Shown one piece after another: positions 13,006 to 22,915 of a stretch of 27,368 bases of DNA; positions within the stretch are counted from its first letter, which is position 1, and every line of letters starts with the position of its first letter. Position numbers and translations under genes: made by a program. Origin of the DNA: a virus; the IMG/VR virus record IMGVR_UViG_3300045303_000321, positions 1 to 27,368 of that record, one strand, 5' to 3'. The notes beneath the pieces are model-generated. The model did no database searches and was not told the origin of the DNA. It saw nothing but the letters and a program-made list of their open reading frames with translations.

Positions 13006-16000
13006 CTTGAAGCTCGTCGGTGCCGTAGCGATCAAGCTGCGTCCCGACGCCACAGGATTCAAAAAAGATGCCGAGGCCAAGCTCAAAAAGGAGACCAAGG
13101 ATCTCAGTGCCGACGTTGAGCTGAAGCCCAAGGTCGACACCGAAGAGGCCAAGGTCGAGGTCGAGAAGGCCAAGGAGGAGATGGAGAAGAAGGTCATCAA
13201 CCTCCGGGTTGGTGTCGACTACGACTCCATCCGCCGGGCCCAGGACCAGCTCGACGCGGCGATCAAGAACCACGAGGCCGTGACGATCACGGTGAACCTG
13301 AACGACCCGGCCGACGTCGAGGCCAAGCTGGCCGAACTGCAGGCCATGGAGCACGACTCCGAGGTCAACGTCAAGTTCACCCCGGACGAGAAGGGCTACC
13401 GCGAGGTCCTGGCCAAGATCGATGCCGTCCGCCGGCAGCAGGCCCAGGTCGAGATCGGCTTCGGGATCGATGAGGCCTCCCTGACCCAGAAGGAATTCGA
13501 AATTAAGGCCCTCCTGGGAGGGCTGGTCCAGACCATCGAGCTGCGCTACAACACGGACCGAGCCGGCCTGGAGAAGGTCATCGCCGAGATCGACGCGGAG
13601 CTGCGCAAGATCCACGCGGTGGCCCTCCCGGTCGACCTGGACGAGGCCTCCCTGCTCGCGGCCAAGGGCCGGATGGAGACTGAGCTGAACAAGCTCCCCG
13701 TCCGGATCGAGTACGACGAGAACCTGGCCAGCCTCGAACTGGCCAAGGCCCGGATTGAGGAACTCCTGCGGGGCGGCAAGCTCCACATCGAGACGAACCT
13801 GGACGAGACCTCCCTGCTGGAGGCCAAGGCCCAGATCAACGCCATGATCCACGACATCGAGGGCAACAAGGTCAAGATCAAGCCCGCGATCTCCGCCGCG
13901 GACTACCTCACGACCGTGGTCGCGCTCCGGGAATTGACCAAGAACCAGACGGTCACGATCTTCACCAAGCTCAACGACGCGAGCCTCCTGCTGGCCGCAG
14001 CCAAGCTCACCGGCCTGCGGGCCGCCAGCTCCTGGACCAAGGAATTCGCCGAGACAATCGGCACCCTGGACCGCAACCTGCCCATCGTGGCCGGTGCCAC
14101 GCTGGCGATCTCCCAGCTCTCCGCCGGGGTCCTGGACCTGACCAGCAACATCTTCTCCCTTGGCAACGGCGTGGGCGAGGTGGCCCGCATGGGCCTCGTG
14201 CTCGCCCCGGCGCTGATCCTGGGCCTCTCCTCGATGATGATCGTCATGAAGGGCGTCTTCAAGGATTTTGGCGCCGCTGTGAATGGCGACAAGACAGCCA
14301 TCAAGGCCCTGACCGAGTCGGGCAAGCAGGCCGCCGCGGAAATCCGGCCGATCTTCCAGTCCATCCGCGAGACCGTCTCCAAGAACTTTTGGGACCAGGC
14401 CAGCGACAGCATGCTCCGCTTCGTCCAGACCGCCCTGCCCGCATTCGGTAAGGGACTCGGGCAGCTTGCGGGCACAATGGGCAACGTCTTCGGCACCCTC
14501 CTGGACTCCTTCTCCAACCTCTCCCAGCAGGGCGGGGTCGCGGTCTTCTTCGCCAATCTGACCCACGGACTGGACCTGGCCAAGGGCGGGCTGGCCCGCT
14601 TCATGGACGCCTTCAACACCCTTGCCGTGGTCGGCTCGACCGTCTTCCCCCGGATGGGTCGGGCCTTCTCCGACTGGGCCGACCACTTCAACTCCTGGAT
14701 CCAGGGACTTGCCGCCGACGGCACCCTGAACCGGTGGATCGATACCGGAATCCAGGGGCTCAAGGATCTGGTCGACTCGGGCGTGAACCTGATCAAGGTC
14801 TGGGGCAACATCGGCCAGGCGGCCCAGGCCGCCGGCGGAATGACCCTGCACTCCTTCTCCGCCGCCATCGCGAAGCTCGACGAAATCACCTCCGGTGGCC
14901 GGTTCCAGAAAAACATGACGACCCTCTTCGAGGGCGGCGCCCAGGCCTCGAAGATCTTCTACCAGGCCCTCGGTGGCCTCGGTCCGGCAATGGACGTCTT
15001 CGTGGTGACCGCGAAGAACGCCATGATCAACGCGGCCCATGCCCTCGCACCCCTCATTGCCATCGTCGGCGACGCTCTCTCCAGCCCCAGGCTGGGGGTC
15101 GGCCTGGCGGCCTTCCTGGCCGGGGTCCAGAAAATGTTCCAGGACCTGCGCCCGGCAGCCGCCCCGATCGTGCAGATCCTAGAGACCATGGGCAAGCTTA
15201 TGGGCGCGGTTGCGTCCGACACGGGCCCCCTTTTCCGGAATTTGTTCGAGCAGATCGCGACCGTTTTTTCCGCGGCCTACCGGGCGCTTGCGCCCTTCCT
15301 ACCCCAACTGATCCTGCTCGGAACGGCCGTCGTCAACACCCTTGGCCCGGCCTTCCTCCAGGTGGTCCAGGCGGTCATTCCATCCTTCGCCGGCGGGCTC
15401 CAGCGGCTCGGCGACGGGATCCTTCCCCTGATCCATTTCCTGGCTGACGCGGCCGTCAACATCACCAACTTCGTCACCTCGCTGCAGCCCGGAACGATCG
15501 CCGAAGTGGCCGGCGTCATCTTCTCGCTCGGCGGTGCCATGCAATTCGCGGGCGCGGTCGTCCCGGTCGTCACGGCCGCTCTGAAGGGCATGGGCATCGC
15601 GGCGGGCATCACGGCCGTCGAGACGGAGCTGATGATCCCGGTCATCGGCCTCCTGACGGCTCTCCTGACCGGCCTGGCAATCGGCGCCGTCACCCTCTTC
15701 GCAACCTCCCAGCATAACGCGATCGTCGACGCCAACGAGTACAGGGACGCCCTCATCGAGGATGGCAAGGCGGCCGGTGGCCTGGCCGACGCCATCGGCG
15801 AGGCCACGACAAAGACCGCCATCAATGCGCTCGTCCAGGCCGGCGCCTACGACAAGGCACACAGGCTCGGCATCAGCACCCAGGAACTCACGGACGCCGT
15901 CCTCAAGGGCGGCCCCGCCATGATCTCCGTCCAGACCAAGATCCAAGCGGCCAACAAGGCCTACAACGAATCCGCAGACGCGGCCAACAAGGTCGCTGCA

Positions 16001-17680
16001 GGCCAGTTCCGGATCGGCGACGCAATCAACAAGGGCGCGAACCCGGCATTGAAGGAGCAGGCCGACCTCGGCAATGCGCTGAACGGCATCATCGATCAGC
16101 AGACCGGCAACCTCGAAGCAAGCAAGACCGCCATCGAGGCCGAGGCCGAAGCCCGGAAGGCAGCGGGCATCCCGACCGATGCCCAGAAGGCCAAGTTGAC
16201 TGCTCTCACGGAGCAGCTGAACAAGACGACCGCGGCGGACTCGGCCGCGGCCCAGGCCAGCGGCGTGCTGTCGAACGCCCTCTCCAGCAGCTCCTCCAAG
16301 GTCGACGCAATGCGCACGACCTTCGCCCTCCTCCTCGGCCCCAACGCCAAGCAGCAGGCGGCGGAGACCCTGGGCGCCTACGCCAAGGGGTTCAACGACC
16401 TCAAGGACACGGTCGCCCCGGTGAAGGACGAGATGGCCAAGCTCGGCGCCGCGGCCTTCGGCGAGGACGGATTCTTGAACGTCGCCAGCGGCAACAAGGC
16501 CATCCTGCAGGTCAACCAGGCACTGGTCGATGAAGTGAACAACGTCTGGTCCGGGGCCAAGGCCGCCTTCGACACCGCGGAGGCCCAGGGCAAAACCGCC
16601 GCGCAGGCCTTCGCGGACGCCCAGAAGTTCATCGACAACCACCATGACGACTTCAATCAGCTCGCCACCGCCTCCGGCGTGGACGCCGACAAGGTCCAGG
16701 GCCAGTGGGATGCCGTCTTCGGCCACCCCTGGGTACTGAAGGTCAGCATGGAGGGCGCCACCGAGGCCGCTACACGGGCCCAGGAAATGTTCACGGCCCT
16801 CGGCGGCCACTTCGACGGCGAGAAGTTCCAGCTGTGGCTCGACATGAACCCGGCCGAGGCCCTCAAGGGCATCACGGACGCCAAGGGTGCCGCCCTGGAC
16901 TTCGTCAACGGCAACTGGCAGGCCATCCTCAGGGCCCTGCCGAAACCGGCCCAGGATGCGATCCGCGGGGTGATCGACGTGACCGACGCGGACTGGAACA
17001 ACGGCAACTTCGAGGCCATCCTCAAGGCGTCCCAGAACATCCCCGGACTGTCCGAGGCCCTGAAGCAGATCTTCGACGGGGTCAAGGCCACGCCAGAGGC
17101 CATCATCTTCGCGGTGACGAACAAGGTCTCCCTCGCGGAGGCGCAGGCGGAGCTGGATGCCCTGGCGGCACGGCGCACCGCCCAGATCGACGTCATCGTC
17201 AAAAGAGGCGACATGTCCGACCTGAACGGGGACGCCTCCGGCAACGGCCGCTTCGGCAGCATCGCCATCGGCGCCATCCTGGACAGCCTGGGCAGGGGCC
17301 TCCAGGGCTTCGCTCCGATCTACAAGGCCTTCGCCAACGGCGGCATCGAGAACCACATCGCCCAGATCGCGCGTCCGGGCATTATGCCACGTGTATGGGC
17401 GGAAAGCGAGACCGGGGGCGAGGCTTACTTGCCTTTGCACCCGGCCAAGCGCGTGCGCTCGGTGGCGATCCTCAAGCAGGTCGCCTCGATGTTCGGCTAC
17501 CAGATCAGCAAGGCGCAGTCCTTCATGGACGGCGGCACCACGGTCGCCCCGTCGAACACGTCCTACCACGCACCGGTCCACATCGGCCAGCTCATCACGA
17601 CCGATCCGGACGCCGCGGTGGAGGCCCTGCAGCGCAAGCGCCGGGACGCCATGGCGGTCCACAACATCCGAGCCTTCTAA
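12998..17680 (+). CDS. Tape measure protein
   Basis: This 1560-residue protein sets tail length. At about 0.15 nm per residue it predicts a tail of roughly 230 nm. The N-terminal third (residues about 37-345) is an array of about ten 28-residue strand-helix repeats. Hydrophobic membrane-like segments follow at about residues 395-420 (VLAPALILGLSSMMIVM) and 836-907 (including LMIPVIGLLTALLTGLAIG), then long coiled coils. The C-terminus FANGGIENHIAQIARPG and ETGGEAYLPLHP is a conserved ending of actinophage tape measures. No peptidase or lysozyme domain is evident. The GTG start overlaps the GT stop by eight bases, with GATGGGG upstream. Confidence 0.95.
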   Translation: MADLKLVGAVAIKLRPDATGFKKDAEAKLKKETKDLSADVELKPKVDTEEAKVEVEKAKEEMEKKVINLRVGVDYDSIRRAQDQLDAAIKNHEAVTITVNLNDPADVEAKLAELQAMEHDSEVNVKFTPDEKGYREVLAKIDAVRRQQAQVEIGFGIDEASLTQKEFEIKALLGGLVQTIELRYNTDRAGLEKVIAEIDAELRKIHAVALPVDLDEASLLAAKGRMETELNKLPVRIEYDENLASLELAKARIEELLRGGKLHIETNLDETSLLEAKAQINAMIHDIEGNKVKIKPAISAADYLTTVVALRELTKNQTVTIFTKLNDASLLLAAAKLTGLRAASSWTKEFAETIGTLDRNLPIVAGATLAISQLSAGVLDLTSNIFSLGNGVGEVARMGLVLAPALILGLSSMMIVMKGVFKDFGAAVNGDKTAIKALTESGKQAAAEIRPIFQSIRETVSKNFWDQASDSMLRFVQTALPAFGKGLGQLAGTMGNVFGTLLDSFSNLSQQGGVAVFFANLTHGLDLAKGGLARFMDAFNTLAVVGSTVFPRMGRAFSDWADHFNSWIQGLAADGTLNRWIDTGIQGLKDLVDSGVNLIKVWGNIGQAAQAAGGMTLHSFSAAIAKLDEITSGGRFQKNMTTLFEGGAQASKIFYQALGGLGPAMDVFVVTAKNAMINAAHALAPLIAIVGDALSSPRLGVGLAAFLAGVQKMFQDLRPAAAPIVQILETMGKLMGAVASDTGPLFRNLFEQIATVFSAAYRALAPFLPQLILLGTAVVNTLGPAFLQVVQAVIPSFAGGLQRLGDGILPLIHFLADAAVNITNFVTSLQPGTIAEVAGVIFSLGGAMQFAGAVVPVVTAALKGMGIAAGITAVETELMIPVIGLLTALLTGLAIGAVTLFATSQHNAIVDANEYRDALIEDGKAAGGLADAIGEATTKTAINALVQAGAYDKAHRLGISTQELTDAVLKGGPAMISVQTKIQAANKAYNESADAANKVAAGQFRIGDAINKGANPALKEQADLGNALNGIIDQQTGNLEASKTAIEAEAEARKAAGIPTDAQKAKLTALTEQLNKTTAADSAAAQASGVLSNALSSSSSKVDAMRTTFALLLGPNAKQQAAETLGAYAKGFNDLKDTVAPVKDEMAKLGAAAFGEDGFLNVASGNKAILQVNQALVDEVNNVWSGAKAAFDTAEAQGKTAAQAFADAQKFIDNHHDDFNQLATASGVDADKVQGQWDAVFGHPWVLKVSMEGATEAATRAQEMFTALGGHFDGEKFQLWLDMNPAEALKGITDAKGAALDFVNGNWQAILRALPKPAQDAIRGVIDVTDADWNNGNFEAILKASQNIPGLSEALKQIFDGVKATPEAIIFAVTNKVSLAEAQAELDALAARRTAQIDVIVKRGDMSDLNGDASGNGRFGSIAIGAILDSLGRGLQGFAPIYKAFANGGIENHIAQIARPGIMPRVWAESETGGEAYLPLHPAKRVRSVAILKQVASMFGYQISKAQSFMDGGTTVAPSNTSYHAPVHIGQLITTDPDAAVEALQRKRRDAMAVHNIRAF
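13109..14020 (+). repeat. About ten 28-residue repeats in the tape measure
   Basis: Units start with an alternating strand (INLRV, VTITV, VNVKF, VEIGF, TIELR, VALPV, VRIEY, LHIET, VKIKP, TVTIF). Then come an acidic or Asn turn and a helix such as DEASLLAAKGRMETEL. Spacings are 26-30 residues, four in a row being exactly 28. A less regular unit precedes them. Confidence 0.75.
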
Positions 17681-17689
17681 GGAGGCCCC

Positions 17690-18607
17690 GTGTCCATTCT
17701 TGTCTATGCGGTAGCCACACCGCCGGCCGGGCCGCCCCCCAATCCCTGGAAGGGCTTGGAGATGCACTGGTACGGCTGGGATGGCAGCGTGTGGTCGCTC
17801 ACGAACCCCGACCAGGGCAGTGTCATGTTGCCCGGGGTCCGTGGGCTGACCATGCCCCCGGTCACGCACTACAGCGACCAGTACGCCTCGGTGGCCGGCA
17901 GCCGCTGGCGCGGCTACAACGTCACCCCCCGGGAGGCCTTCTGGCCGATCCAGATCTTCCACGACGTCAGTTCCCAGGCCTGGCTCGACCGGGACCGGGC
18001 CTGGTGGAAGACCATGCGCCCGGGCCACACCGGCCAGTGGGCCGTCGTCCAGCCCTCCGGGGAGGAGCGCCGGCTCACGCTGCGCTTCAAGGACGACGGC
18101 ACCCAGCAGTTCGACGTCGACCCGGCCACCCAGGGGTGGACCAACTACGGGATCACCCTGACGGCCGAGCAGCCGTTCTGGACCGGCACCCGGGTCGACC
18201 GCCAGTTCCGCGGCGGCTCGGTCCTGCCCTTCTACATCCCCTCCGGGACGCCGAGCACCGTGGCGATCTCCCCCTCCACGACCGGGTCGATGACGCTGAG
18301 CAACAACGGCGACGAGCCGGTCTGGCCCACCTGGTACATCGACGGACCGGCGACGGGCTTCTCGGTCGGTTACGGTTCCAACCTGATCGAGGGCACGGTG
18401 ACCATCGGCTCCGGCCAGACGCTCGTGATCGAGACCGACCCGGTCAAGCGCTCGGCGACCCTGGCCGGAACGAACGTCATGACCTCGCTGACGACCAAGA
18501 ACTTCGCCCCGTTCCCCGCAGGGGACCTGGTCACCGTCACGGCCAACGCGGCCGGCGGCGGCGCGGTGCGCTACTCCTTCACCCCGCTCTACCACAGGGC
18601 GTGGTGA
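17690..18607 (+). CDS. Distal tail (Dit-like) minor tail protein
   Basis: This 305-residue protein follows the tape measure directly, where the distal tail hub protein is encoded. The first domain carries MHWYGWDGSVWSLTNPDQG, the glycine-rich VMLPGVRGLTMPPVTHYSD and SRWRGYNVTPREAFWPIQI, a pattern typical of the N-terminal ring domain of actinophage Dit-type proteins. The second half is beta-rich (TVAISPSTTGSMTLSNNGDEP), as in the galectin-like domain. GTG 17690 has AAGGAGG (17679-17685) four bases upstream and overlapping the previous stop. It would form the hexameric hub between tube and tip. Confidence 0.8.
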   Translation: MSILVYAVATPPAGPPPNPWKGLEMHWYGWDGSVWSLTNPDQGSVMLPGVRGLTMPPVTHYSDQYASVAGSRWRGYNVTPREAFWPIQIFHDVSSQAWLDRDRAWWKTMRPGHTGQWAVVQPSGEERRLTLRFKDDGTQQFDVDPATQGWTNYGITLTAEQPFWTGTRVDRQFRGGSVLPFYIPSGTPSTVAISPSTTGSMTLSNNGDEPVWPTWYIDGPATGFSVGYGSNLIEGTVTIGSGQTLVIETDPVKRSATLAGTNVMTSLTTKNFAPFPAGDLVTVTANAAGGGAVRYSFTPLYHRAW

Positions 18608-18608
18608 G

Positions 18609-19781
18609 GTGTTCGAGAACCCCTATGTGATCACCGTCTACTCGGCAGGCTCCTTCGCCGGGGATGCCGGGCACTGGGCCGCGGACGTGTGGGCCTTCGA
18701 GAAGCTCCAGATCACGCTGCGGCACAACGCCACCTCCACGGCGGCCATCACCGTGGCCATGTCCGACCCGGCGGCCGGGGCGCTCATCGAGCCCGGCGCC
18801 CGGATCAAGATCTGGAAGTCAGGCCAGCTGCTCATGACCGGGGTCCTGGACCTCGTCTCGGGCCAGGGCCCGTCCTTCTCCGGATCGGTCACCGCGACCT
18901 TCAACTCCGACTTCGCCATCCTGCACCACCTCGTCACCTTCCCCCAGCTCGCCGGCGGGTCCCTGACGGATGGCAACCTCTACTGGAAGATGAACGGCGC
19001 GGCCGAGACTGTGGCCAAGACGCTCATCTCCGAGAACGTGGCCGACCGCGGACTGTCCTACGTATCGATCGTCTCCTCCTCCGGGCGGGGCTCCACGATC
19101 GACGTGAAGACCCGCTTCGAGGAGCTGTACAACGCGCTCTACCCGCAGGTGGACAACGCCGACATCGGCCTGACGGCCGTGCACGACGGCACGCATATCG
19201 TCATCGATGCCTACGCGGTCACGGACTTCCCCGAGATCCTGGACGAGGCCTCCGGGGTCGTGGACAACTGGTCCTTCTCCTCGGCGGCCCCGACGGCGAA
19301 CCTCGTCTGGGCCGGCGCCTCGTACAACCCGTCCGGCAGTCCCGGCGTCTTCGAGGTGGAGTCCGCCCAGGATGCCACCTCGCGAGGGGTCTGGGGCACG
19401 CGCGAGTCCTACAAGGCCGCCCAGGGCGGCTCCGGCACCACCGAGGCCGATGTCATCGCCGCCTGCCACGCCGAAGCCGACGCAGGTGTCCTGGCCCTGG
19501 GTGAGCGCAACGGGATCTCGATCAAGCTCACCGACTCCGGGATGTTCAAGTACGGCGTGGACTCCGGCCTGCTGGTCGGCAAACGCGTCACCGTCGCCCT
19601 CGCGGGCGTGACCCGCACAGACATCCTGCGCGAGGTCCAGTTCGACTTCTCCCCGTCCACCGGGGACCAGACCACTCCGGTCGTAGGGGACATCTCCGGC
19701 GACCCGGACCACAACCTTGCGGCCTACATTGCATCGCTCCGCAAGGGCATCAAACGACTCGAAGCGAGGATTTCAAATTGA
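18609..19781 (+). CDS. Tail hub protein, ReqiPepy6 gp37-like
   Basis: This 390-residue protein resembles the Rhodococcus phage ReqiPepy6 gp37 family, the tail-associated hub (gp27/Tal-like) of many actinophages. Features include an N-terminal ITVYSAGSFAGDAGHW, the barrel segment IEPGARIKIWKSGQLLMTGVLD, DVKTRFEELYNALYPQVDNAD, and the C-terminal GISIKLTDSGMFKYGVDSG followed by VGKRVTVALAGVTRTDILRE. It ends in a coiled stretch (LAAYIASLRKGIKRLEARI) that could lead to the fibre. No peptidoglycan hydrolase domain is seen. The GTG start is one base after the previous stop; the stop overlaps the next TTG start. Confidence 0.82.
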   Translation: MFENPYVITVYSAGSFAGDAGHWAADVWAFEKLQITLRHNATSTAAITVAMSDPAAGALIEPGARIKIWKSGQLLMTGVLDLVSGQGPSFSGSVTATFNSDFAILHHLVTFPQLAGGSLTDGNLYWKMNGAAETVAKTLISENVADRGLSYVSIVSSSGRGSTIDVKTRFEELYNALYPQVDNADIGLTAVHDGTHIVIDAYAVTDFPEILDEASGVVDNWSFSSAAPTANLVWAGASYNPSGSPGVFEVESAQDATSRGVWGTRESYKAAQGGSGTTEADVIAACHAEADAGVLALGERNGISIKLTDSGMFKYGVDSGLLVGKRVTVALAGVTRTDILREVQFDFSPSTGDQTTPVVGDISGDPDHNLAAYIASLRKGIKRLEARISN

Positions 19782-20755
19782 CCTCCACCTTTTACGACGG
19801 CTCCGTCGATGAGGCTGCGTGGGCCACAGCCATTACCGGGGTCTCCGCCTCGTCCTACGGTGTGCGCACCCCGGCCGACTGGAAGATCACCGCAGTGTCG
19901 GCGGCCGACCGTACGGTCGCCGTGGCCCCGGGCAGCGGCTGGGGACAGGGCGTCTACGACACCACGACCGCCGAGCAGACCATCCAGCTGGATATCTGCA
20001 GCTCCGGCTACCGCTGGGACCTCGTGGCCTGGCGGCGCGACTGGTCCACAAACTCCACAACGCTGGTCAAGATCAACGGCAACGCCACCAAGGCGATCCC
20101 CTCCGGACGGCTGACCAACCCCGGCACGACCGATGACCAGCCGCTCGCGCTGGTGAAGATCGTCGCCGGGGCGTCGCAGCCCGCGGAGATCGTGGACTTG
20201 AGGATCTGGGCCGGCAACGGCGGCCTCTTCGCCAAGGACGAACTCGTCCTGACCTACCTGACGAACGCCGGCGCCGAGCTGGCGATCAACGACGCGGTCT
20301 GGAAGTCCACCGTCGGTACGGGCGACACCGTCGCCTGGACCAAGGTCTCCCAGTCCGGCTACATCCCACTCTTCGGCGTCGGCCCCACCCTGGCCGGGGG
20401 CGTCCCGCCCAACGGCACACTCTTCCTGATCCAGGCCGGCACCACCGTGCAGTACACCGACAACAGCTCCTACGCCCGGATCACCTGGCCCAAGCCGTTC
20501 CCCAACGGCCTCCTCATGGTCATGGGGGTCGGCGGGGATGACTGGGCCCACGGCGGCTCCGCGCAGTTCGAATCCGCCGGCGGTGCAGGCTTCGGGCCCT
20601 CCGGCGGCGGCACCCGCACCGACTGGGTCTATGCCATGAAGAGCCAGCCGGCCTCCGCCAACGGCTCGGTCTCCCCGCTGGGCAACCTCATCCTGGGCCG
20701 GGCCGGCAACGCCAACAGGGTTCACCGTATTAACTGGATTGCGATCGGATGGTAA
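19778..20755 (+). CDS. Minor tail protein / tail fibre with lectin-like C-terminus
   Basis: This 325-residue protein begins at TTG 19778, four bases inside the previous gene, with GCGAGGA seven bases upstream. The N-terminal half (MTSTFYDGSVDEAAWATAI, DRTVAVAPGSGWGQGVYDT, RWDLVAWRRDWSTNST) matches the upper-baseplate-like domain seen in actinophage fibres. The C-terminal third (TWPKPFPNGLLMVMGVGGDDW through HRINWIAIGW) resembles the gp53-like C-terminal beta-sandwich of tail fibres, a likely receptor-binding part. It lies in the tail-tip cluster. Assignment of the domains is from memory of family patterns. Confidence 0.75.
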   Translation: MTSTFYDGSVDEAAWATAITGVSASSYGVRTPADWKITAVSAADRTVAVAPGSGWGQGVYDTTTAEQTIQLDICSSGYRWDLVAWRRDWSTNSTTLVKINGNATKAIPSGRLTNPGTTDDQPLALVKIVAGASQPAEIVDLRIWAGNGGLFAKDELVLTYLTNAGAELAINDAVWKSTVGTGDTVAWTKVSQSGYIPLFGVGPTLAGGVPPNGTLFLIQAGTTVQYTDNSSYARITWPKPFPNGLLMVMGVGGDDWAHGGSAQFESAGGAGFGPSGGGTRTDWVYAMKSQPASANGSVSPLGNLILGRAGNANRVHRINWIAIGW

Positions 20756-20759
20756 CCCC

Positions 20760-21236
20760 ATGACCTTGTACCCCTTTGAGATCTCGATCGCCGTCGACTC
20801 GACCAACCCGGACACGGTGATCCGGGACGCGGACGTGACCATTTACGACCCGCTGGACACCTCCTTCGCCAGCCCCCTGGCGCTGGTGGACACCTCCGGG
20901 GCCTCCCGGGCCAACCCGATCCGCACCACCCCGCAGGGCTACGTGACGGCCTTCCAGGCCACACTGCCGCTGGTGCTGTGGAAGTCCGGCCCCTACACCG
21001 GTTACCTGGCCTCCTACAAGGGCCTGCTTGCCGAGGCCCAGGCCGCCCGTGCGGCGGCCGAGCTGGCGGCCACGAGGGGCCAGCCCGCCGGAGGCACCAC
21101 CGGACAGGTGCTGCGCAAGCACGGCACCGGCGACTATGACTCCGAATGGTTCACCCAGATCGTGGTCATCGGCCCGACCGACGCATGGCCCACCGGCCTG
21201 CCCAACGGCACTGTCGTGGTGCGGTCCTCGGTATGA
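20760..21236 (+). CDS. Minor tail protein with Ig/carboxypeptidase-regulatory-like domain
   Basis: This 158-residue protein starts at ATG 20760, with GGATGG six bases upstream, overlapping the previous stop. An upstream in-frame TTG (20739) lies within the fibre gene and is less likely. The first 80 residues are a beta-sandwich pattern (YPFEISIAVDSTNPDTVIRD, ADVTIYDP, ALVDTSGASRANPIRTTPQG). An Ala-rich helix follows (LLAEAQAARAAAELAATRG), then the linker GGTTGQVLRKHGTGDYDSEW, a common phage tail-fibre connector motif. It probably attaches the next protein to the tail tip. The stop overlaps the next start (ATGA). Confidence 0.7.
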   Translation: MTLYPFEISIAVDSTNPDTVIRDADVTIYDPLDTSFASPLALVDTSGASRANPIRTTPQGYVTAFQATLPLVLWKSGPYTGYLASYKGLLAEAQAARAAAELAATRGQPAGGTTGQVLRKHGTGDYDSEWFTQIVVIGPTDAWPTGLPNGTVVVRSSV

Positions 21237-22915
21237 CGGACGTAACCAACCTCTATCCGAACCCGGACCTGCGGACCACCGACCGGACGGGGATGGTGGC
21301 GGGCAACTACTTCCCCAACCCGTCCCCGAAGGTGGACCTGACCTCCTGGTCCGCCGTCTCCGGCGGATCCATCGCCCGCAACTCCGCCGCCGCGCTGTTC
21401 AGCGAGAACAGCTACGGCTGCCGGGTCACCAACGGCGTGAACCTGGAGCTGCCGGCCAACCCCGGCATCGGCTACTCCGTGACCGCCAAGGTCAGGGCCT
21501 CCGCGGCCATGTCCATCACCGTGGACGTGAGCGCCGAGTACAAGACCTACATCGAGTCCGTCGGGTGGGGCGATTTCGGGTGGGGCCAGACCAAGACCTT
21601 CGTCCCGGGGGCGACCAAGTCCTTCACCACCGGCGAGGAGTGCCTGTTCAGGATCTACTTCAGGCCCTGGACCGGGACGCCCGGAACCCCCCCGAACTAC
21701 CCCATGGACGGCAGCGACTGGCACCCCGTGGTGACCGTGACCGGCACCGGCACGTTCGATGTGGACGGCGTCATGCAGTGGGTGGGCGTGAACGACGGCG
21801 ACTCGACCGGCTACATCCCGGACGCCCCGCTGTACTTTTCCGGGGACACCCCGGCGGCCAACGGCTTCACCTACTCCTGGTACGGCACCGCGAACGCCTC
21901 CCCCTCGATCCAGTCCGCGTCCATCCCCAAGCACGTGGCCTCGGCCTACCAGTACACCTTCGACCCGATCGTACTGACCCCCGAGGGTGCCTTCGCCGCC
22001 ACGGTCTCCGGGGAACACCGGGTGGCCTGGCGTTCGGCGATCGGCTTCGGACAGACCGACCTGAAGTTCGAGGGCGTCACGTACACGGCGGGCAAGAACT
22101 ATGTCGTCTCCTTCGACATCATCGAGGACTCCCAGTTCTACCACTCCGGCTACGAGGAGCCCGTCTTCGGCGGCGCCTGGTACCCCACCATCAACGACAA
22201 CCACCTGGGCTACACCCAGCGGATCACCCAGCACTATGTCGCGGGCAAGCAGCCGTACCGCAAGCGGGCCTTTCTCCCGTTCGCCATGACCACCGGCATG
22301 ACCCCCTGGGCGGCCCTGGAAAGCTCCCAGGACTGGCTCACCGGGGACGTCCACGTAACCAACGTGGCCATCAACGAGATCGCCAACATCTACCACAACA
22401 CCGACCTGGACCTGTCCAGCACGGGTGTCGCGGACCTGATGGCGATGGGCCTGACGGCCGGCGGGGACTACACGCTGGCCTGGGAGTCCTACGACTCCGT
22501 CACGCCGACCTGCCTCGTGGAGTACACCACCGGCTCCGGCTGGACCACCCTGGCCACCATGGGCGGGATGGGCGGACTGACCGGGGACGAGGTGATCCAG
22601 GGGCACGTCGCCTCCTTCACGGTCCCCTCCTCGGCCACGGGCGTGCGGCTGAGCATGTCCACCCCGGGCTGGCTCTACCAGTTCGACCTGTTCGACTCCC
22701 CGCCTCCGTACTTCAACGGCTCCACGGCCGCGGGCGGCGGCTACACGTACTCCTGGGCCGGTGCGCCGTACGACTCGGCGTCCATCCGCTCCGTCGCCAC
22801 CACGAGCGGCCCGGAAGCAAAGGTCTTCATCGGCGGTTCCGCCGTCGCCGTGACCGAGATCCGCATCCAGACCAGCGGTGGCCTGAACACCATCACCGAC
22901 CTGAGAGGCAGCTGA
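21233..22915 (+). CDS. Minor tail protein with duplicated carbohydrate-binding-like module
   Basis: This 560-residue protein starts at the ATG of an ATGA overlap; the frame upstream of it is the shadow of the previous gene. It has two related halves. Each starts with a PNP or HNT aromatic motif (NYFPNPSPKVDLTSW; IYHNTDLDLSS), has a jelly-roll-like beta pattern and closes with a YF-G-(S/D)-T ... YSW signature (LYFSGDTPAANGFTYSWYG and PYFNGSTAAGGGYTYSWAG). This closing motif is common in actinophage minor tail proteins. The middle section is unique. Likely role: binding of cell-surface polysaccharide. The stop overlaps the following membrane protein start. Confidence 0.78.
   Translation: MTDVTNLYPNPDLRTTDRTGMVAGNYFPNPSPKVDLTSWSAVSGGSIARNSAAALFSENSYGCRVTNGVNLELPANPGIGYSVTAKVRASAAMSITVDVSAEYKTYIESVGWGDFGWGQTKTFVPGATKSFTTGEECLFRIYFRPWTGTPGTPPNYPMDGSDWHPVVTVTGTGTFDVDGVMQWVGVNDGDSTGYIPDAPLYFSGDTPAANGFTYSWYGTANASPSIQSASIPKHVASAYQYTFDPIVLTPEGAFAATVSGEHRVAWRSAIGFGQTDLKFEGVTYTAGKNYVVSFDIIEDSQFYHSGYEEPVFGGAWYPTINDNHLGYTQRITQHYVAGKQPYRKRAFLPFAMTTGMTPWAALESSQDWLTGDVHVTNVAINEIANIYHNTDLDLSSTGVADLMAMGLTAGGDYTLAWESYDSVTPTCLVEYTTGSGWTTLATMGGMGGLTGDEVIQGHVASFTVPSSATGVRLSMSTPGWLYQFDLFDSPPPYFNGSTAAGGGYTYSWAGAPYDSASIRSVATTSGPEAKVFIGGSAVAVTEIRIQTSGGLNTITDLRGS

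Noticed and set aside
12860-15040. 726-codon open frame on the minus strand
   Set aside because: Antisense shadow of the tape measure repeats; its apparent repeats mirror the sense-strand 28-residue units.
15299-18595. 1098-codon open frame on the minus strand
   Set aside because: It spans the tape measure and Dit genes on the opposite strand with biased Arg/Gly/Asp/Val content. The sense genes have clear family motifs.
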